DNA from: Oscillospiraceae bacterium | GTDB lineage: Bacteria > Bacillota > Clostridia > Oscillospirales > Ruminococcaceae | Assembly: GCA_017396055.1 (NCBI GenBank) | Contig: JAFQND010000225.1 | Location: 1-10,767 of the forward strand | Reading direction: 5' to 3' | DNA length: 10,767 nucleotides | Shown here: positions 1-5,904 of the stretch, in pieces | Position numbering within the stretch: the first letter of the stretch is position 1 | How the letters are laid out: every line of letters starts with the position of its first letter | Notes under the pieces: model-generated | Seen by the model: the letters and a program-made list of their open reading frames with translations, nothing else | Database searches by the model: none | What the model was told of the DNA's origin: nothing | Translations under genes and position numbers: made by a program

Positions 1-1
1 G

Positions 2-337
2 ATGCTGATCGAACGGTTCGGTGAAGGGGTCAGCTGCTGCTGGGATTTCGGTCACGGCAGACTTTCCTTCGGTGATGACGGTGCTTTTGAGGCATTCAAA
101 GCCCTCTTCCCGCATATTACCTGTACCCATGTGCATGATAATTACTACGGGAAAGATCTGCATCTGCCGCCTTTCCTGGGTGATCTGGAGTGGGAGAAAT
201 ATATCCGCTTCATGAAAGAGAACGGATATGCCGGAAACTTTACTTATGAACTGGGTTACGGCCATAAGGAAGGCCCGATCATGCATGAGTTTTTGCTCTT
301 CGTCAAAAAGATCGGTGATCATCTTTTAGCCATGTAA
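2..337 (+). CDS. Sugar phosphate isomerase/epimerase-like protein, 3' part
   Basis: The 5' end lies outside the window, so this is the C-terminal ~111 residues of a longer protein; the ATG at base 2 is probably internal. It resembles the end of the xylose-isomerase-like TIM-barrel family (AP endonuclease 2 / sugar phosphate isomerase-epimerase). What is seen: D15-F-G-H18 after a hydrophobic strand, H43-V-H-D46, H54 before a short P/G-rich loop, then L-E-W-x-K-Y and a G-Y-x-G segment leading to E83. In the family these His, Asp and Glu positions bind a divalent metal and the sugar substrate. Members are usually 250-300 residues and cytosolic. The substrate cannot be told from this part. It ends in TAA just before a hairpin terminator and is convergent with the next gene. 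Confidence 0.75.
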   Translation: MLIERFGEGVSCCWDFGHGRLSFGDDGAFEAFKALFPHITCTHVHDNYYGKDLHLPPFLGDLEWEKYIRFMKENGYAGNFTYELGYGHKEGPIMHEFLLFVKKIGDHLLAM

Positions 338-340
338 CAA

Positions 341-372
341 AAAAGAGCTGTACCGAAAGGTACAGCTCTTTT
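341..372. terminator. Bidirectional rho-independent terminator between convergent genes
   Basis: A perfect 14-bp stem (341-354 with 359-372) closed by a GAAA tetraloop. It has A residues on the left arm and T residues on the right, so it gives a U-tract for transcripts from either side. It begins 3 nt after the stop of the left gene and ends 2 nt before the stop of the minus-strand gene, so it can serve both. Confidence 0.92.
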
Positions 373-374
373 GC

Positions 375-1403
375 TTATTTTCTCCAAGCCAACTCGAATA
401 GTGCGCGGAAAAGACAATAATGATGCATCAGGATCTCTTCGGCGGTAAAGCCGTTGGGAATATCTGAAAGGCCTTCGTTGGACTCATAGGTGGCCGATAC
501 TGCACCGCAGATATGATGGAGCGCGGTGGTGAGGTTGAAGGAGGGAGGCGGATCGCCGATATGCTCCGATACAGGATGGACATCGGATTTCAGTCCCGCC
601 GCTTCCTGATATGCTGCTGTGGCCGACGCCAGCCGGAAAACACTTTCTTTTGTCTCCAGCGGGACATAGGCGGGCTGAAGAAGCAGGCTGGTGCAGTTGT
701 CACCGCCGTGAAGACCAATGATACACTCAGGGGCTTCCTTGTCACAGAGGGCCATCAGCGCCTTTGTTTCCTCCGCCATGGGAATGAAGAAATTATCGTG
801 CATCAGGTTCACGCCGTCATCGTTGTAGTAGGCGCCGAGGAATCCTGCGGCATCCTTGATGGGATGGATTTTTTTGCACTCCGGCCATCCGCAGAGGGAG
901 CCGTCCTTCCAGGTACCCTGTCCGTGGTATCGGAGAAAGTCAATGGGCTCATTAATCATCGAATCGGGCAGGCAGCGGACTCTGCCGTCATAGTTATAGA
1001 TGGGGATGATAACCAGCCGACAATCTGCTGCTATAAAGGCGTCAGTCAGTTCGGGCACAGCTTTGCCCCGCAGGTCGAGACCGGTCTCCAGAAGAGAGAT
1101 GAGATTCATCAGCGCGGCAACACCTTCCATTTCCTGTCCGTGGGTGGCACCAATCAGCAGGATGGTGGGACGTTTTCCCTCTCTGTCAGCATAATAGCGG
1201 GTGTCTTTTGCGCCGCAGGCCGAGGAATAGTTGGCCTGACGGTTGTAATCGACAGGCTCTCCGTAAGTGATATAGCGGATAGTGTGCCCGCCTGCTGATT
1301 TGCAGAGGGTATGGACCTTACCCAGTTTTGCATTATCCAGCGTGGCTTCTACGTCTGCCGGTTTTGACTTCCAGAAAGGATAGCGGATATCGGTATCGAT
1401 CAT
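375..1403 (-). CDS. M14-family zinc carboxypeptidase-like protein (altered substrate motif)
   Basis: A 342-residue protein without a visible signal peptide. It looks like the M14 metallopeptidase / succinylglutamate desuccinylase-like superfamily. The zinc site appears complete: H88-G-Q-E91 in an I-G-A-T-H context, and H232 in G-L-H-G-G. E307 in T-Y-E-S matches the general-base glutamate. The segment G197-V-N-L aligns with the family's G-V-D-L-N-R-N-F block, but the Asn-Arg pair that binds the substrate carboxylate is replaced by M201-H202-D203. This suggests an amidase, deacylase or non-standard peptidase rather than a classic carboxypeptidase; that is inference. The start is supported by GGAGGTG (1411-1417 on +), 7 nt upstream. 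It is transcribed alone from a consensus promoter and ends at a shared terminator. Confidence 0.8.
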   Translation of the reverse strand: MIDTDIRYPFWKSKPADVEATLDNAKLGKVHTLCKSAGGHTIRYITYGEPVDYNRQANYSSACGAKDTRYYADREGKRPTILLIGATHGQEMEGVAALMNLISLLETGLDLRGKAVPELTDAFIAADCRLVIIPIYNYDGRVRCLPDSMINEPIDFLRYHGQGTWKDGSLCGWPECKKIHPIKDAAGFLGAYYNDDGVNLMHDNFFIPMAEETKALMALCDKEAPECIIGLHGGDNCTSLLLQPAYVPLETKESVFRLASATAAYQEAAGLKSDVHPVSEHIGDPPPSFNLTTALHHICGAVSATYESNEGLSDIPNGFTAEEILMHHYCLFRALFELAWRK

Positions 1404-1425
1404 GATGAAACACCTCCATGCGTTT

Positions 1426-1455
1426 ATTATACCGTTTGATATTGGGCTGTGTCAA
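1426..1455 (-). promoter_or_regulatory. Consensus sigma-A-type promoter for the M14 gene
   Basis: Reading the minus strand, TTGACA (1450-1455) and TATAAT (1426-1431) are both perfect consensus hexamers, 18 bp apart. The predicted transcript start near 1419 leaves a leader of only about 16 nt, just enough for the GGAGGTG site. No obvious operator overlaps it, which suggests strong, perhaps constitutive, transcription. Confidence 0.8.
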
Positions 1456-1572
1456 CGGTAAAACCTGCGGCAAAATTTACTTTCGCTGTACGGCTTCTTT
1501 GCCTGCGGCAGTTGCTCCGCCAGGGGAAATGGGGTATAATAAATAAGTAAGATATCTCTTTAAAAGTAAAGG

Positions 1573-1597
1573 AATACTTGATTTTTAAACAAGTATT
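1573..1597. promoter_or_regulatory. Inverted repeat, candidate XRE operator
   Basis: AATACTTG (1573-1580) and CAAGTATT (1590-1597) form a perfect 8-bp inverted repeat around a 9-nt A/T spacer. It lies between a distal TATAAT (1535-1540) and the proximal promoter (-35 at 1604), just upstream of an XRE-type regulator. XRE proteins commonly bind such A/T-rich dyads and control their own genes; the assignment here is by position and shape only. Confidence 0.45.
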
Positions 1598-1603
1598 TGA
1601 TAA

Positions 1604-1631
1604 TTGAATCCGTCGGAATTTCTGTTACAAT
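1604..1631 (+). promoter_or_regulatory. Proximal promoter of the XRE regulator gene
   Basis: TTGAAT (1604-1609), a 16-bp spacer and TACAAT (1626-1631) preceded by TGT (1623-1625), an extended -10. Transcription would start near 1638, giving a leader of about 32 nt with a GGAGGAG ribosome binding site at 1658-1664. Confidence 0.55.
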
Positions 1632-1669
1632 AAAAGTACACCGGTGAATCCAATTCTGGAGGAGATATC

Positions 1670-2830
1670 ATGCAGTTAAAACTGGGCGAAAAAATCAAAG
1701 CTCTCCGCAAACGGGACGGAAGAACACAGGATGATCTGGCGAAAGCATTCGGCGTGACCTGTCAGGCGGTCTCCCGCTGGGAATCCGATGGCGGCTATCC
1801 CGATATGGAGCTTATACCGTCCATTGCCAATTATTTCGGTGTATCGATTGACGAGCTTTTCGGCTATCGCGGAGACCGGGAACAAAAGATCAATGAAATT
1901 ATCGAACGGATCGACGGATTCCATATCAAAAGCCGCGGAGATGATGGTTGGGTGGATGAATGCCTGAGTATCCTGCGGGAAGGTGTGGCCGAATTCCCTC
2001 AGAATGAGCGGCTGCTGATCACCCTGGCCGATACCCTTTCGGAAGCAGGATGGCGGCGCCATCATGAGTGGCTTTATTATGATGACGAAGGTTTTATCCG
2101 CCATGATTATGACCGGCACAGAAAAAACGAATACTGGTCAGAATCGGTCCGGATCTGTGAACAGCTGGCAGAACACTCATCCGACAGCGGGATCGTCACA
2201 AAAGCGGTCACCATTCTTGTGCTTCTGTACAGAAATTTCGGCGATTATGAGAAAGCAGCCTATTATGCGAAGAGAATGCCGGAGCTGAAGCGCTGCAGAG
2301 AACTGTTGCTGGCCGGAGCTGCCGACGGCAAGGAAGAAGCGGCATATATCGGCGATTTTCTTCTGAAGGCGGTGAGTGAATTTTCCGAACAGCTGGTTTA
2401 TGGGCTTATCACCAACCTGCACCATTATGAAAGCGATATGCCCATCGAAAAGATCAGAGGAGCCATCGCACTTTTTGAACTTGTCTGTGATGATGGGAAT
2501 ATGGGCCCATATCACGATGACCTGATCAAGTTGTATCTATATCTTTCCCGTCTGCAGTGGGAGAGAGGGTATCATGATGATGCTTTCGGTTCCCTCGACC
2601 GGGCGTTGGAGCACGCCAGGGCACTGGAAAAGCTTTTTGACGGAGAGGAACATATCCTTACCGCACCCCTTGTCTCGTTCGTGAAATACTGTTTGGGAGA
2701 GCCCAGAAAAATCGCCGAGTATCTTCCTGGTGATTGGCCGTTCTGGTGCAATCCCGATTATTCCAAAATTGAAGCGGAGATCAAAGCCGATCCCAGATGG
2801 GAGGCCTGGGTCCAAAAGACCCGGGGCTGA
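1670..2830 (+). CDS. XRE-family helix-turn-helix regulator with long helical C-terminus
   Basis: A 386-residue cytosolic DNA-binding protein. Residues 5-63 are a clear HTH_3/XRE domain: an L-x-x-L-R-K-x start, T19-Q-D-D-L-A, recognition helix around T30 to E38 with A-V-S-R-W-E, and the closing I-D-E-L-F. A linker of charged helix follows at 70-90. The rest (about 90-386) is a helical region resembling degenerate TPR repeats, for example residues near 280-325 with Y-L-Y-L-S-R-L-Q-W-E-R-G and A-L-E-H-A. Such C-terminal regions in Clostridia often bind a peptide or partner protein. GGAGGAG at 1658-1664 supports the start. A palindrome upstream suggests autoregulation. The dehydrogenase gene starts 49 nt downstream with no terminator between, so the two may be co-transcribed. 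The regulatory target is unknown. Confidence 0.85.
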   Translation: MQLKLGEKIKALRKRDGRTQDDLAKAFGVTCQAVSRWESDGGYPDMELIPSIANYFGVSIDELFGYRGDREQKINEIIERIDGFHIKSRGDDGWVDECLSILREGVAEFPQNERLLITLADTLSEAGWRRHHEWLYYDDEGFIRHDYDRHRKNEYWSESVRICEQLAEHSSDSGIVTKAVTILVLLYRNFGDYEKAAYYAKRMPELKRCRELLLAGAADGKEEAAYIGDFLLKAVSEFSEQLVYGLITNLHHYESDMPIEKIRGAIALFELVCDDGNMGPYHDDLIKLYLYLSRLQWERGYHDDAFGSLDRALEHARALEKLFDGEEHILTAPLVSFVKYCLGEPRKIAEYLPGDWPFWCNPDYSKIEAEIKADPRWEAWVQKTRG

Positions 2831-2836
2831 CTGTAG

Positions 2837-2876
2837 GCTCAGCTCCGCTGCAAAAAAAAATACAGAGGAGCTGAGC
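2837..2876 (+). promoter_or_regulatory. Hairpin sequestering the dehydrogenase ribosome binding site
   Basis: GCTCAGCTCC (2837-2846) and GGAGCTGAGC (2867-2876) are a perfect 10-bp inverted repeat around a 20-nt A-rich loop. The Shine-Dalgarno GAGGAG (2865-2870) of the alcohol dehydrogenase lies mostly in the 3' arm, and the ATG follows 3 nt after the stem. There is no T-tract, so this is not a terminator. The stem starts 7 nt after the upstream stop codon. A ribosome finishing the regulator gene would cover the 5' arm and open the site, which would couple translation of the two genes; this is inference. A second possible pairing, CTGTA (2831-2835) with TACAG (2861-2865), could compete. Confidence 0.6.
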
Positions 2877-2879
2877 AAA

Positions 2880-4055
2880 ATGGTAAACTTTCAGTATTAC
2901 ACCCCTACAAAAATACTTTTTGGAAAAGATACCCAGCACAAAGTCGGTGAGATGATCAAATCCTACGGCTATGACAAGGTGTTGTTCCACTACGGTACCG
3001 GCAGCATCAAAAAGATCGGCCTGTATGATCAGATCGTCGCCTCCCTGAACGAAGCCGGCGTTTCCTTCGTGGAGCTGGGCGGTGTCGAACCCAACCCCAA
3101 ACTGTCCCTTGTTCATAAGGGCATGGAGCTCTGTGAAAAGGAAGGCGTTCAGCTGATCCTGGCGGTTGGCGGCGGCAGTGTTCTCGACTCAGCAAAAGCC
3201 ATCGCAGCGGGCGTATACAACCACTGTGATCCCTGGCCTTTCTCCAGCGGCGTGAAAAAGCTGGAAAAGAGCCTGCCCGTTGCGACGGTGCTGACCCTTT
3301 CTGCTTCCGGCAGTGAGATGAGCAATTCCTGCGTCATCACCAACGAAGACGGCTGGTTCAAGCGGGGCTTTGGCAGCGACGCCAACCGTCCCCTCTTCTC
3401 GATCCTGAATCCCGAGCTGACCTATTCGGTCAGCAAATTCCAGACCGGATGCGGTATCGTTGATATTATGATGCATACGCTGGAACGGTATTTCTGCGCC
3501 TGTGAAGATGTTGCCCTGACCGACCATCTGGCAGAAGGTCTGCTGAAATCGGTCATTGATGCCGGCCGCATCGCCATCGAAAATCCCACTGACTATGAGG
3601 CGCGTGCTACCCTGATGTGGGCGGGCAGCCTTTCCCACAATGGTCTGACCGGAGACGGACGCAAATACTTCATGCGCTGTCACCAGATGGAGCACGAGCT
3701 CTCCGGCATGTATGACCGTGTTGCCCACGGTGCGGGTCTGGCGGTGGTCTTCCCCGCATGGGCGAAGTATATGTATAAGCATGCTCTCCCCCGCTTCTGT
3801 CAGTATGCGACCCGTGTCTGGGGTGTGGAGATGGACTATGAGCATCCTGAGCGCACCGCTCTTGCCGGTATCCGGATGACTGAAGAATACTTCGCTTCCA
3901 TCGGTATGCCCACCCGTCTGAGCCATCTGGATATCGACGAGTCCAAGTTTGAGGAGATGGCAGTCAAGTGCACCTTCTTCGGCAAACGCACTCTGCCGGA
4001 CTATATTACTCTTGACAAAGAGGAAATTATCGATATCTTTAAACTGATGGTATAA
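2880..4055 (+). CDS. Iron-containing alcohol dehydrogenase, BdhA/YugJ type
   Basis: A 391-residue cytosolic oxidoreductase of the group III iron-dependent alcohol dehydrogenases. It probably reduces an aldehyde to an alcohol with NAD(P)H, as in butanol or ethanol formation. What is seen: an N-terminal Rossmann-like half with G-x-G-S-I-K-K (39-45) and the cofactor loop A-V-G97-G-G-S100 followed by D103 and K106. The helical half carries the metal ligands D195, H199, H268 (C-H-Q-M-E-H) and H283 (A-H-G-A-G-L). Length is typical for BdhA-like enzymes. The frame is open back to 2730, but ATG 2880 is chosen because homology begins there and GAGGAG (2865-2870) sits 9 nt upstream. Codon use (frequent ATC, CTG, GGC) suggests high expression. 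The ribosome binding site is inside a hairpin. Exact substrate cannot be read from sequence. Confidence 0.92.
   Translation: MVNFQYYTPTKILFGKDTQHKVGEMIKSYGYDKVLFHYGTGSIKKIGLYDQIVASLNEAGVSFVELGGVEPNPKLSLVHKGMELCEKEGVQLILAVGGGSVLDSAKAIAAGVYNHCDPWPFSSGVKKLEKSLPVATVLTLSASGSEMSNSCVITNEDGWFKRGFGSDANRPLFSILNPELTYSVSKFQTGCGIVDIMMHTLERYFCACEDVALTDHLAEGLLKSVIDAGRIAIENPTDYEARATLMWAGSLSHNGLTGDGRKYFMRCHQMEHELSGMYDRVAHGAGLAVVFPAWAKYMYKHALPRFCQYATRVWGVEMDYEHPERTALAGIRMTEEYFASIGMPTRLSHLDIDESKFEEMAVKCTFFGKRTLPDYITLDKEEIIDIFKLMV
4012..4039 (+). promoter_or_regulatory. Weak candidate promoter for the kinase-like gene
   Basis: TTGACA (4012-4017), 16 bp, then TATCTT (4034-4039), inside the last codons of the dehydrogenase gene. 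The -35 is perfect but falls on codons for Leu-Asp-Lys, so it may be chance; the -10 matches 4 of 6 positions. No terminator was seen between the two genes, so read-through transcription is the alternative. Confidence 0.25.
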
Positions 4056-4119
4056 ATATTTCTGAAACTGTAAGGAATATTTACGATAAAAAACACTGTT
4101 TGTATTCCAAAGGATGAAT

Positions 4120-4629
4120 ATGAAGATCTATATCACCGGCTCGGTGAGCAGCGGAAAATCGACCCTTGCCCGCCGGGCTGCGAAGAAGCTGGGTATCGAG
4201 GCTACAGAACTGGACCTGGTGGTTTATGAGCCTGATCCCGATGACCCGGAAGATGACCGTAAGCGGCCGATAGAAGAGCGGGACGCCATCTTCCGTGGAG
4301 TTCTCGCCCGAGAAAGCTGGGTCATGGAGGATGCCGGCAGAAAGTGCTTTTTTGAAGCGCCGGAAAAAGCCGATCAGATCATCCTTCTGCAGCCTCCGGC
4401 GGCGGTGCGGGATTTTCGGATTTTACGCAGGTGGATCCGGCAGCGTGCCGGAAAGGAAGCCTGCGGCTACCGCCCCAATTTCAGAATGCTGAAAAAGATG
4501 TTCCGCTGGCGAAGAGATTATGACAGCGGCCGGGATGATATCAGGGAGCGCCTCAGTCCCTTCGGCGAAAAGGTGCGTGTGCTGACATCGGACAGAGAGG
4601 TGGAACAGTGGCTGAAAAGTCTGAACTGA
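4120..4629 (+). CDS. Small P-loop kinase-like (adenylate kinase / topology-modulation type) protein
   Basis: A 169-residue P-loop NTPase. Residues 2-15 read K-I-Y-I-T-G then the Walker A motif G7-S-V-S-S-G-K-S-T15, at the N-terminus as in AAA_17/AAA_18 and FlaR-like 'topology modulation' kinases. D32 in E-L-D-L matches the usual substrate-side Asp. A hydrophobic I-I-L-L-Q-P-P strand (87-93) and a very Arg-rich segment (97-140) fit the lid region of nucleotide kinases. The phosphate acceptor is unknown. There are two in-frame ATGs. AAAGG (4109-4113) abuts the first (4114) but is 6 nt from the second (4120), so 4120 is preferred; starting at 4114 would add two residues. The last 84 nt recur at 5821-5904, and the end contains a GAGGTGG...GTG signal that is used downstream in the copy. 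Confidence 0.75.
   Translation: MKIYITGSVSSGKSTLARRAAKKLGIEATELDLVVYEPDPDDPEDDRKRPIEERDAIFRGVLARESWVMEDAGRKCFFEAPEKADQIILLQPPAAVRDFRILRRWIRQRAGKEACGYRPNFRMLKKMFRWRRDYDSGRDDIRERLSPFGEKVRVLTSDREVEQWLKSLN
4546..4629 (+). repeat. Direct repeat, parent copy (kinase gene 3' end)
   Basis: This 84-nt segment, the last 28 codons including the stop, aligns without gaps to 5821-5904 at a fixed offset of 1275. By manual count 69 of 84 bases match (about 82%). Most changes are synonymous or conservative in the kinase frame. The match stops exactly at the kinase stop codon on the right. Confidence 0.85.
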
Positions 4630-4644
4630 TAAACGCCTGTACAG

Positions 4645-4650
4645 TATAAT
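4645..4650 (+). promoter_or_regulatory. Candidate -10 element for the GDPD-like gene
   Basis: A perfect TATAAT in the 76-nt gap after the kinase gene. Upstream, only a poor -35 (CTGAAC, 4621-4626, 18 bp away) is visible. The -10 is flanked by ACAG (4641-4644) and CTGT (4651-4654), a short dyad, and overlaps the palindrome CTGTACAG (4637-4644). It may therefore need an activator or be a repressor target; both are guesses. Confidence 0.4.
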
Positions 4651-4705
4651 CTGTGTCGTGCTGTATCTTTGCTCACTCTTATTTTACAAACAGGAGGTCT
4701 TTACT

Positions 4706-5818
4706 ATGGCAGCTCTTCAAAACAGCGGGTATCCCTTCGGCGGGAGGATACTGAATATTGCGTATTCCGATCTGGGAATCGTGCCGATGAATACCGCTGA
4801 GCATTTTCAGCTGGCAGCCCATCTGGGGTTCAATTCTCTGAAGGGAGATGTGCGGATCACAGCGGATAAAGGTCTTGTCATGTGTCATGATGAAGGCGTT
4901 ACACTGGACGAAAACGGCAGAATCGACCGATATGACAGAAACAATCAGCAGAAGTTCCGGGATCTGTCCTTTGCGGATGTGAAGGCGATGGAATATGCCT
5001 ATTTTGCTGATAAGATGGGGCATCATGCGCGGGCATGTGATTTTGAAACCTATGTGCGGATATGTCGGGACAATGAAAAGATCGCTTATGTCACCGTTCG
5101 GGAATACAATATCCCTGACATGATTGCCGGTGTGCTCGGCGTCCTGCAGAAGTACAACATGGAGGACCGCTGTATCATCAATTCTTTCACCTATGAAGCA
5201 TTACAGGAAGTCCGGAAATATACCGGCAGGATCCCCGTTTCGCAGGTATTCGACTTTGGATATCTGCCGGATGAAGAAGATCTGAACCGTCTGCTGGCAT
5301 TGGGGAACAGTATCATGTGTCTGTTTTGGTATCTGCCGGCACGGACAGAAGAACATTGGGCAGAAGCAGACAAGCTGTTGGCGGATGCTGCACAAGCCAG
5401 TCTTCCAGTGTATATGGCTATCGTCCCCTCCCGAGAGCCGTATGAATTCATGCTCGGGAAAGGATTCCAGGGATTCCAACTGATCCGGGCGATACTGCCC
5501 TATACTCGCTGCGACATCCATTTCCGGGTCGTTGTGGAGAACGGTGCTGCCTCGTTTGTCAATATTCTGGGCAGCGACACCTACGCTGCGGACATTTCGG
5601 CGGAGAATGGTGTAGTTTCTGTGGAAAATATTACATATGCAGGAAGCGAAGCGGGATATGCCGATGGCCTGCCGGCTCTGTGGATGAATGTTCTGGATTA
5701 TCGGCTGGAGGTATGCTGTCCTGAGAATCCGGAATCCTGGATCTTCTGGGACGGCAAGGCACTGCGGCTGGATACCGGGAACCGGGACGGAGTATATCGG
5801 GTCCATATTTCTGTATAA
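4706..5818 (+). CDS. Degenerate glycerophosphodiester phosphodiesterase-like protein
   Basis: A 370-residue protein, cytosolic by appearance. Residues 14-62 follow the GDPD start: a hydrophobic strand, P27-M-N-T30 in place of P-E-N-T, A-A-H-L-G-F, then D48-V-R-I-T-A-D-K-G and V-M-C-H61-D62. In the family the order is H-R-G, then E-x-D, then H-D. Here the H-R-G histidine is absent (Y20-S-D-L), the first metal ligand is K46 rather than Glu, and only D48 and H61 remain. Normal phosphodiester cleavage is therefore doubtful. Middle segments (155-260) still look like TIM-barrel strands. The last ~90 residues (275-370) are a beta-rich extension ending in V-Y-R-V-H-I-S-V. ATG 4706 is chosen because AGGAGGT (4692-4698) lies 7 nt upstream; the frame opens earlier at 4658. 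Substrate and role are unknown. Confidence 0.6.
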   Translation: MAALQNSGYPFGGRILNIAYSDLGIVPMNTAEHFQLAAHLGFNSLKGDVRITADKGLVMCHDEGVTLDENGRIDRYDRNNQQKFRDLSFADVKAMEYAYFADKMGHHARACDFETYVRICRDNEKIAYVTVREYNIPDMIAGVLGVLQKYNMEDRCIINSFTYEALQEVRKYTGRIPVSQVFDFGYLPDEEDLNRLLALGNSIMCLFWYLPARTEEHWAEADKLLADAAQASLPVYMAIVPSREPYEFMLGKGFQGFQLIRAILPYTRCDIHFRVVVENGAASFVNILGSDTYAADISAENGVVSVENITYAGSEAGYADGLPALWMNVLDYRLEVCCPENPESWIFWDGKALRLDTGNRDGVYRVHISV

Positions 5819-5820
5819 CA

Positions 5821-5904
5821 GAACGTCTCAGCCTATTCGGCAAAAAGGCGTATGTGCTGAGGTCAGACAAAGAGGTGGAACAGTGGCTGAGAAGTCTGAA
5901 GTGA
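5821..5904 (+). pseudogene. Fragment of a second kinase-like gene (last 28 codons)
   Basis: An ungapped copy of 4546-4629, about 82% identical. In the kinase frame it still reads E-R-L-S-L-F-G-K-K up to E-V-E-Q-W-L-R-S-L-K and a TGA stop, with no internal stop. It has no start and no P-loop part, so it cannot be a working kinase. It begins 2 nt after the stop of the GDPD-like gene and runs into the next gene. Its GAGGTGG and GTG now form that gene's translation start. It could be what remains of a tandem kinase paralogue whose 5' part was replaced, or a partial duplication. Confidence 0.75.

Larger units (their letters stand above)
1404..1669. other. Divergent intergenic region with two outward promoters
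   Basis: 266 bp between the M14 gene and the XRE regulator. The left part holds the M14 promoter (1426-1455). The right part holds an inverted repeat and the proximal regulator promoter. A further rightward candidate is TTGCTC (1512-1517), 17 bp, TATAAT (1535-1540); it would give a leader of about 120 nt that carries the inverted repeat as an RNA hairpin. A 9-bp direct repeat CCTGCGGCA (1464-1472, 1502-1510) was also seen and has no assigned role. No gene is visible here. Confidence 0.6.

Noticed and set aside
513..1298. Long plus-strand open frame (261 codons) opposite the M14 gene
   Set aside because: It lies wholly antisense to a gene with clear family motifs, promoter and ribosome binding site. 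The translation has no recognisable domain and no good ribosome binding site.
1464..1510. 9-bp direct repeat CCTGCGGCA in the divergent region
   Set aside because: Two copies only, imperfect context, no array; not enough for a regulator site or CRISPR-like call.
2730..2879. N-terminal extension of the dehydrogenase frame into the regulator gene
   Set aside because: Family similarity begins at 2880, where a good ribosome binding site exists; the extension overlaps the regulator's coding end in another frame.
3189..3926. Minus-strand open frame (245 codons) opposite the alcohol dehydrogenase
   Set aside because: Antisense shadow of a well-conserved enzyme with strong codon bias, which tends to leave other frames open. 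No family resemblance.
4074..4108. GGAATA/TATTCC inverted repeat before the kinase-like gene
   Set aside because: Only 6 bp with a 23-nt loop; expected by chance in an A/T-rich gap.
5688..5882. N-terminal extension of the URO-D-like frame
   Set aside because: It would overlap the GDPD-like gene and the copied kinase tail; the GAGGTGG and GTG at 5872-5885 are a better start.
4546..5904. Transposon or integron carrying the GDPD-like gene between direct repeats
   Set aside because: The repeats are diverged coding sequence, not inverted ends; no transposase, integrase or target-site duplication is visible.
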